Origin: an uncultured Myxococcales bacterium
Lineage (GTDB): Bacteria; Myxococcota_A; Polyangia; Polyangiales; Polyangiaceae
Assembly (NCBI GenBank): GCA_937872925.1
Contig: CALMUT010000316.1
Location: 62,001 to 126,000 of the forward strand
Length of the DNA: 64,000 nucleotides
Direction of reading: 5' to 3'
The notes under the pieces are model-generated. The model was given only the letters and a program-made list of their open reading frames with translations. It was not told where the DNA came from and did not search any database. Made by a program: the position numbers and the translations under genes. Position 1 is the stretch's first letter, and each line of letters begins with the position of its first letter. Positions 58,613 through 64,000 of this stretch are shown piece after piece.

Positions 58613-60117
58613 CGGCCCGCGGGACTCATATCGCTCTCAGCGCTGCAGCGGCTCTTGGCGTGCTGTTGATCACAGCCGCACCAGGTTGTTCGAGCGGCGA
58701 AGTTGGTGGCAACGACCCAAATTGCGACGCCACGCTCGCGTCTATTCGCAGCAGTATCTTCGTTCAGAGTTGTGGCAGCCCGCTCTGTCACGGTGGGGAT
58801 GAGCCGGCCGGGCAGCTCAACCTGGTTGACGGTGACATCGATGCACGGCTCGCTGGCGTCAGTGCAGGGACCTGCGACGGCTGGCAACTCGTAGTTCCGG
58901 GCAAGCCCGAGGAGTCTCTGCTTTGGCTCAAGTTATATTCAGACTCGCCGCCCTGCGGTGATCCAATGCCCCTGGGCACCTTTCTGCCAGCCACGCAGCT
59001 TTCATGCGTGCGGGATTGGATCTTGAACCATCCGCCGCTGCAAGGATGTGAGAACTGCGGCGGAGCTGACTGCGTCGATCTGAAGGCGGACCCACTGAAC
59101 TGCGGCTCTTGTGGCGTGGCCTGCCCAGCGGGTTCGGCCTGCACCGATGGAGCCTGCGAGTGCGCGGGCTCCCTGACTTTCTGCGCCCCGGCCTGTGTCG
59201 ATACGCAGTCGGCTACTGATCATTGTGGCAAATGTGACAGCCCATGTGGCACGGGCGCGCTGTGCAACGTCGGGCAATGCGTTTGTGGGGCCGGACTCGA
59301 GGCTTGCGCCGGGAGCTGCAGTGACACCGGCGCCGACCCCGACAATTGCGGTGGCTGCGGCACCAAGTGCGCTGGCGCGGAGGTCTGCTTCCAAGGGGGA
59401 TGCGCCGCAGGCTGCGGCACCCTCGCCCAATGTGGTCAAAGCTGTGTGGACACGAATGTCAGTCCGTTTCACTGCGGTGCGTGCGGTTCGGCCTGCCCTG
59501 CGGGCGCGTCGTGCGTGGGCGGCAAGTGCGCGTGCCCTGGCGGAACCGCGGATTGCGGCGGCACCTGTATCAGCACGTCTGCGGATCCCACCAATTGTGG
59601 GGCGTGTGGCAACACCTGCCCCGCGGGTCAGATTTGCAGCGCTGGTGCGTGTGTATGCCCCGCGAACGGCACATACTGTTCAGGAAAATGCGTCGACACC
59701 GGATCGGATCTGCTCCATTGCGGGGGCTGTGGCAATGCCTGCGGCGGGGGGCAGACATGCAACCAGGGCGTGTGTACTTGCGGTACCACGACGGCAACCT
59801 TCGCCAAGGACGTGCAACCCATTTTCGACGCGAGTTGTGCGTCGAAGGGCTGCCACAGCGGCGTCAAGCCAGCAGCGAGTTTGACCCTGACCCAGGGGGC
59901 ATCTCACGCCGCCCTGGTGGGCGTGAAGACGAACCAATGCGGTGGCGGGCGCACGCGTGTCATTCCCGGTGATCCTGCCCAGAGCTACCTGATGCAGAAG
60001 CTGCTGGGCGTGGATCTCTGCACCGGCACACAGATGCCTAAAGCCGGCCAGAGCATCCCTGCCTCGCAGATTGACGCCATCGGTGCGTGGATCTGCGCGG
60101 GGGCGGCGAACAACTAG
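58609..60117 (+). CDS. Cys-repeat lipoprotein with terminal C-x4-CH heme-like domains
   Basis: The 502-residue protein has a lipobox (AAPGC), then an N-terminal domain with CGSPLCHGG and ending LSCVRDWILNHPP. Seven or more Cys-rich repeats follow from about residue 145 to 400, built on CGSCGVAC, CGKCDSPC, CGGCGTKC and the like with CSGxC/CVDT. A C-terminal domain mirrors the first: VQPIFDASCASKGCHSG and AIGAWICAG. Both ends show C-x4-CH, close to the CxxCH of c-type heme but with a longer spacing, seen in planctomycete-type cytochrome domains. Heme binding is a hypothesis. It could carry electrons at the surface. Confidence 0.6.
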   Translation: MTARGTHIALSAAAALGVLLITAAPGCSSGEVGGNDPNCDATLASIRSSIFVQSCGSPLCHGGDEPAGQLNLVDGDIDARLAGVSAGTCDGWQLVVPGKPEESLLWLKLYSDSPPCGDPMPLGTFLPATQLSCVRDWILNHPPLQGCENCGGADCVDLKADPLNCGSCGVACPAGSACTDGACECAGSLTFCAPACVDTQSATDHCGKCDSPCGTGALCNVGQCVCGAGLEACAGSCSDTGADPDNCGGCGTKCAGAEVCFQGGCAAGCGTLAQCGQSCVDTNVSPFHCGACGSACPAGASCVGGKCACPGGTADCGGTCISTSADPTNCGACGNTCPAGQICSAGACVCPANGTYCSGKCVDTGSDLLHCGGCGNACGGGQTCNQGVCTCGTTTATFAKDVQPIFDASCASKGCHSGVKPAASLTLTQGASHAALVGVKTNQCGGGRTRVIPGDPAQSYLMQKLLGVDLCTGTQMPKAGQSIPASQIDAIGAWICAGAANN

Positions 60118-60268
60118 CGGGCTCACGCAGCCTGTCGACGAAGCCCAAGAAGTTCGGCCTCCTGGAGTACCGCGCCAAGGGGAGGCAGCGTCGTCCTCGC
60201 TCTGAAGTCGGGCCGATGAATCCAAGATGCAAACTCATGCCGCGAAATACTGACTGCTGCTACCAGTG
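60118..60268. other. Intergenic stretch, no supported gene
   Basis: The bases between the heme-motif gene and repeat copy B show no open frame with coding bias. The region from copy B to 60450 likewise has none. No promoter or terminator besides the repeat was recognised. Confidence 0.45.
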
Positions 60269-60340
60269 GGGGTAGCCCAGTGGAAAATCACTAAGCATAC
60301 ATATTACTTTTCCTGGGAGCGTTTGCCCGCCGCATCCGCA
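60269..60340. repeat. Intergenic hairpin repeat, copy B
   Basis: GGGGTAGCCCAGTGGAAAAT, then a shortened hairpin, then GGGAGCGTTTGCCCGCCGCA. It matches copy A at both ends (GGGGTA-GCCCA/ACCCA, GGAAAATC, GCCCGCCGCA), and is about seven bases shorter in the middle. Its arms GGAAAA and TTTTCC still pair. Same orientation as copy A, so the two bracket the 58.0-60.1 kb gene pair. Confidence 0.65.
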
Positions 60341-60450
60341 ATCGCAAGGCGCGCCGGAACTCGCGACGCCCTCGCTCAGACCCGCAACCCCACCAGAGCG
60401 CGCTCTTGAGGCACGCCAACCGGGCGCACCAAAGCACGCGACGCCCTGGC

Positions 60451-61461
60451 TCAGAACGACACGCCGATCATGCCGCGGAATCCGCCACCGCGGGCGGCGA
60501 AGGTGCCGAGGTCGACGTCGGCGGTGCGTTGCGGCGCGCCGCCGTCGTCTTCTTCGGCGGCGAACTTCAAGTCCAGGTCCGTGGTCCAGCCGTAGCCCCC
60601 TTCGGCGGCGACCCAGATGCGCAGCTCGCCCTTTTGGCCCGAGGCGTCGAGTAGCTCGTAGGCGATGCCAGCGAAGCCGTCGATGGCGAGCAGCCAGTCG
60701 TTTGCATAAAGAGTGGTGCCCGTGGACGACTCTTCGAGGCGTGCGGCAGCGCGCAGCGGACCGGCGCCGGCGCGCGCATACAGGTACAGCTCCGGTAGCA
60801 GGTGGAAACGCGCTTCCGGGCTCAGCGTCACGCGATGCAGCGCCAGTCGCGTGGCCTCGCCGCGGGCGTCGCCGTCTTGGGTGCTGCCATCGTAATAGAG
60901 CATGCCCGCGATGCTGATCTGGCCCGCGGTGTAGACGGTGCGACCGAAGCCGATGGATCCTTGGCCCATGAAGTCCGAATCGTCGAAGGGGTCGTAGCCA
61001 GCGTTGGGTACGAAGGCGCCGCGCATGCCGACGAAGGCTTGCCAACCTGGGTACATGGACTTCTCGCGCGGTGGTCCTGGTGGCTCGGATTGGACCGGTT
61101 GGTCTGCTTGCGGTGCAGCGGTGGGATAGGTCGGCGCGCCGAAGCCCATCTGGACGGCGGGTCCCATGCTGGGTGCGGGCTGCCCGGGTTGCACTTGCGG
61201 AGCCGGCGCGGGGGCAACGGGTGGTGCTTCGGTCTCGCCTGCGTCGCCGGCGGCTCCATCGCCGGCTTCGTCTGCGTCTGCGTCGGCTGCAGCGGCTGGA
61301 GGCGCGGCAGCTGCGGGCGCCGTGGGCTTGGAGGGGGCGGCGGCCTTGGGCGCCGCGGGTTTGGCTGGAGCTTTCGCCGGTGCGGCTTCCGGCGCTTTGG
61401 CTTGCGCGAAGGCGCTGGTGCTCACGAGAAGCGACGCGGTGAGTAGGAATGTCGTGCGCAT
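60451..61461 (-). CDS. Exported barrel-like protein with Ala/Pro-rich N-terminus
   Basis: The 336-residue protein has a signal peptide ending STSAFAQA, an Ala/Pro/Lys linker of about 110 residues, then a beta-rich domain with alternating hydrophobics and aromatics (FVGMRGAFVPNAGYDPFDDS, GQGSIGFGRTVYTAG, ARFHLLPELYLYARAGAG) ending with GGGFRGMIGVSF. That is an outer-membrane barrel profile. It is the last of three genes in the same direction, with two bases between it and the previous stop. Function unknown. Confidence 0.62.
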   Translation of the reverse strand: MRTTFLLTASLLVSTSAFAQAKAPEAAPAKAPAKPAAPKAAAPSKPTAPAAAAPPAAAADADADEAGDGAAGDAGETEAPPVAPAPAPQVQPGQPAPSMGPAVQMGFGAPTYPTAAPQADQPVQSEPPGPPREKSMYPGWQAFVGMRGAFVPNAGYDPFDDSDFMGQGSIGFGRTVYTAGQISIAGMLYYDGSTQDGDARGEATRLALHRVTLSPEARFHLLPELYLYARAGAGPLRAAARLEESSTGTTLYANDWLLAIDGFAGIAYELLDASGQKGELRIWVAAEGGYGWTTDLDLKFAAEEDDGGAPQRTADVDLGTFAARGGGFRGMIGVSF

Positions 61462-61463
61462 GA

Positions 61464-63062
61464 TCAGAGACCTCCGAAGATCAGGCCGGGGAAAAAGCGA
61501 CTCTTGGCGGTGTCCGGATCCAGGGCGTCGAGCACCGTGGCGCCGAGGGCCGTGGTGCTGCCGCGATCGACGACGTGCAGCGCAATCACTGCGCGTCCGG
61601 CATCACGGCGAGCGACGTCGTAGACGGCGGTCACGTCGCGTTCCACCACGATGCTGGTGGGGTGCAGATCCGAAAGGGTGATGCTGGCGAACTCCGGGGT
61701 GCCAGGTTTCAGCGCCCAGGCACGCTCGCCATCGGGGGCGACGGAAAGCTGGAAGCCGCTGGCGTTGGTCAGCATCGGGAAGCTCTGGCGCTTGTCCAAG
61801 TCGAGCACGTAGAACTCCGGGGCTGACGCGCTCTCTAGGATCTTCAAGTGAGCGCGGGTTGCACCGGGCACGCTCTTGACGTTGGCGACGCTGATGCCGA
61901 TCTCGTACGGGTCGACGCTGCGGAACGGCGTGCCGCTGGTTTGGCCCAAGGACCAAAACGCCACGCCGGTGGCGGAATTGCTCCAGAGTAGTGCTACGTC
62001 GCTCTGGATCGGCTTGTTGGTGACGGAGTCGGTGACTCGCGCCATCTTGCTGTAGGGCTTCTTGAAGGCGACGGTCTCGGCGACGGTGGTCTGCGGATCC
62101 ACCAGGGTGGCAAGCTGCCGGCTGGGGACCAACGTGGCCAAACGCAGTCCGCCGTCGGTCTGTACGAAGGCTAGATCCGTGGGTACACCACCGACGTCGG
62201 CGACATTGACTGTGGGCTTGAAGGGTTTGTTCGGTTCGTCCGCGGGGGGAGCGGCGAGCTCGACGATCATCACGTTGCTGTCGCCTTCAAGGCGGATGGC
62301 AATACGCGCGTCACTCGGATCGTCGGGATCGCCGTCGTGGAAGTCCACCTGGGCGGGTTTGCCCGGCTTGCCTGTGGACGTCTGCGGCAAGATCAACGTG
62401 ACTTCGTCGCGGGTCGGTTCGGATAGATCGACCAACGTCACGTCCTGCTCCGTCTCGACGATGAGCAGCCGGCGCGCGGCGCCACCCGGCACGTTGAGCT
62501 CGCTAGTGAAGGTCAAGCGCGTGGGGCGACCGCCGAAGCTTCGGATGGTTTTCGGCAACGGGTCCGCCTGCGGCGTACCGAGCTTCACGAGGATCAGCTC
62601 GTTGGGGTTCACGACTACGCCGCCGGCATCGAAGACCACGGCCCACTCGCCCTCGGGGTCGATGGCCAGCCCTTGCAGCGGATCCGTCAGCGTGTAGCGC
62701 GCCTGCACTTCCGGCGTGGTTCCTCCGGAAATCACGGTCAAGCTAGGGCGCTCGTCGTCAGGTTTGCGCCGGGGTTGCACGCCGCTGGAAAGCACGAAGA
62801 GCGTTTCGCGATCCGGGGACGCTTCTGCGCGCACGACGTTCTTGCCGACACGCAACGGCGTGGAGAGCAGCTCGCGGCCACTGGTGACGCCCAGCATCAA
62901 GACGCGATCGAGGCTCGGATCCACCACGGCGACGGAACCCGAGAGCCCCACGTGCTTCACCGGCGTCTGCAGGGGCTTTTCCCAGTGGTCGGGGCGGCCG
63001 CCGCAGGCACTGACGACAGCACCAAGACTAAGCAACGTAAGTGACCAAGCTATGCGTTTCAT
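61464..63062 (-). CDS. Beta-propeller lipoprotein, unknown function
   Basis: The 532-residue protein starts at ATG 63062, overlapping the preceding gene's stop (TGATG). It has a lipobox (AVVSACGG). The body has repeated propeller-like blocks (VAVVDPSLDRVLMLG, LFVLSSGV, GLAIDPEGEWAVVFD, VALLWSNSA, FYVLDLDKRQSFP, QLSVAPDGERAWAL), as in YVTN/WD-like proteins. It shares this design with its upstream neighbour. Function unknown. Confidence 0.65.
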   Translation of the reverse strand: MKRIAWSLTLLSLGAVVSACGGRPDHWEKPLQTPVKHVGLSGSVAVVDPSLDRVLMLGVTSGRELLSTPLRVGKNVVRAEASPDRETLFVLSSGVQPRRKPDDERPSLTVISGGTTPEVQARYTLTDPLQGLAIDPEGEWAVVFDAGGVVVNPNELILVKLGTPQADPLPKTIRSFGGRPTRLTFTSELNVPGGAARRLLIVETEQDVTLVDLSEPTRDEVTLILPQTSTGKPGKPAQVDFHDGDPDDPSDARIAIRLEGDSNVMIVELAAPPADEPNKPFKPTVNVADVGGVPTDLAFVQTDGGLRLATLVPSRQLATLVDPQTTVAETVAFKKPYSKMARVTDSVTNKPIQSDVALLWSNSATGVAFWSLGQTSGTPFRSVDPYEIGISVANVKSVPGATRAHLKILESASAPEFYVLDLDKRQSFPMLTNASGFQLSVAPDGERAWALKPGTPEFASITLSDLHPTSIVVERDVTAVYDVARRDAGRAVIALHVVDRGSTTALGATVLDALDPDTAKSRFFPGLIFGGL

Positions 63063-64000
63063 CAATCCACCACCTTGGCTCCCAATTCGAATCCTGTGAG
63101 TGTGCGTGCGCTGCCGTCCGCGAGGTCGACGAATGTGATGCGGCCCTCGGGGTGCTGCTGCGCAACGTAACCTTTGCCGGCCTTGGCCAAGATGCCGACG
63201 GAAAGCGGCGGACTGGCCAGCGGAATGAAATCCACCTGCAAGCTGGGCATGCGCGTGATGTACACGCCGTGTTTCTTGAGCTTGTCGTCGCGCACGGCGA
63301 TCAAGCCGCGATCCGTCGGCGCCGGGGTCTGCGCCACGGCGACGGGGGGTGCGTCGGTGCCGACGACTTTGGGTGAGATGTTCTTCTGCGTTGCGACGAC
63401 GCTGAAGGCGCCGGCCTTCGTGCTGCCGTTCGGGGCGTTGGAGAGCACGAGCAGGTGCGAGCCATCCGGCGAGGGAAATACGGCTTGCACAGGAGCTTTG
63501 ACGTCCGTGGTGCGCGTGGACAGGAAGGTGGCGCCGGCGCGCAGATCCACCATGCTGACGTGGCTGTTCTGCACGGCGTTGGTGTAGAGCGCGGCGGTTT
63601 CGCTGTTTTCCGAGATGGCCACGCTGCCGACGAGCTCGCCGACGAGCGCCAGCGTGTCGCCTGCGCTGGGGTTCGTCGCCGCCGCGGGGATGGGCAGCAG
63701 GTGTAGCTCGGATTTCTCCCGCACCACCGCGAGGGCCAATTTGCCGTCGGCGGAAAGGTCCAGGTCCGTGATGGCTCCGGTAAGCGCGCGCGCCGACCGC
63801 GTGCCTGTGCTCAGATCTACGAAGGTGAGATCCGCGCTGTCGTCGCGGCGCACCAGAGCGAGGCTGCCGTCCGGCGTGATGCTGACGTCCCGCGACGCGG
63901 GATCACTGAGCGGGTCATCGGTCACCGGGTAGAGCTTGCTGACCTCCGGCACCGTCGTGAGCTCGATCACGCTGATGCCCGGTTCCGTGACTGCAAAGGC
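63062..64000 (-). CDS. Beta-propeller protein, runs off the right edge (partial)
   Basis: The visible 312 or so residues are the C-terminal part of a propeller protein; the frame stays open to the edge (AFAVTEPGISVIELTT at its entry). Blocks such as VSITPDGSLALVRRDDSAD, LDLSADGKLALAVVREKS and VFPSPDGSHLLVLSN have the SPDG pattern of YVTN/WD-type blades. It is co-translated with the propeller lipoprotein downstream. Start and any signal lie beyond the window. Confidence 0.65.
   Translation of the reverse strand, partial: AFAVTEPGISVIELTTVPEVSKLYPVTDDPLSDPASRDVSITPDGSLALVRRDDSADLTFVDLSTGTRSARALTGAITDLDLSADGKLALAVVREKSELHLLPIPAAATNPSAGDTLALVGELVGSVAISENSETAALYTNAVQNSHVSMVDLRAGATFLSTRTTDVKAPVQAVFPSPDGSHLLVLSNAPNGSTKAGAFSVVATQKNISPKVVGTDAPPVAVAQTPAPTDRGLIAVRDDKLKKHGVYITRMPSLQVDFIPLASPPLSVGILAKAGKGYVAQQHPEGRITFVDLADGSARTLTGFELGAKVVD

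Overview
The window is high-GC DNA whose gene content points to a myxobacterium (Myxococcota, Polyangiales/Sorangium-like). The clues are about sixteen secreted lipoproteins with Gly/Ser/Ala-rich linkers after the lipobox, Cys-rich stalks, a MYXO-CTERM-like C-terminus, a TPR-linked Ser/Thr kinase, MopE-type and choice-of-anchor domains, and many GTG/TTG starts. I saw no rRNA, tRNA, CRISPR array, transposase or phage gene. This is inference from sequence alone; no searches were run.

Region by region. 0-3.4 kb: end of an unknown gene, a lipoprotein, then a divergent persulfide dioxygenase / TauE exporter pair, then two small membrane-protein frames, one broken. 3.4-8.1 kb: M50 protease, propeller lipoprotein, an ECF sigma operon and a lipoprotein esterase. 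8.1-15.0 kb: Ser/Thr kinase, FG-GAP/CARDB lipoprotein copy 1, a metalloprotease with a crystallin-like tail, and an FGE-sulfatase-domain protein. 15.0-15.9 kb: eroded DNA with a nucleotidyltransferase remnant and a decayed third FG-GAP/CARDB fragment. 15.9-22.1 kb: J-protein and HscC-type Hsp70, transglutaminase-like protein, C45 acyltransferase, zinc-ribbon membrane protein. 22.2-28.9 kb: SNF2 helicase preceded by FG-GAP/CARDB copy 2. 29.0-32.1 kb: KDPG-type aldolase, epimerase, propeller lipoprotein.

32.2-34.2 kb: MarR regulator, protoglobin and thioredoxin-like protein, with a visible promoter/operator. 34.4-39.3 kb: lipoprotein, rhodanese, then a five-gene, end-to-end overlapping cassette (two YtkA/FixH-like proteins, an outer-membrane barrel, a redoxin, a diheme cytochrome) whose first gene is broken at G-tracts. 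39.3-52.1 kb: DUF1566 lipoprotein, a Tat-exported VWA protein, SDR/LysR pair, MopE/choice-of-anchor-L protein with a partner lipoprotein, another lipoprotein, and a cholesterol-oxidase-like flavoenzyme. 52.2-64.0 kb: a three-gene overlapping kelch operon, small proteins, a Cys-rich heme-motif cassette bracketed by two copies of an intergenic repeat, and a barrel plus two propeller proteins running off the right edge.

How the genes work together. Several modules handle sulfur or redox chemistry: persulfide oxidation with sulfite export, a rhodanese, protoglobin with a thioredoxin-like protein, and the redoxin/cytochrome cassette. Most of the rest is cell-surface machinery. The most informative regulatory finding is the 1.4-1.65 kb intergenic region, where two near-consensus sigma-54 promoters face away from each other around five helically spaced copies of TGAAACG.
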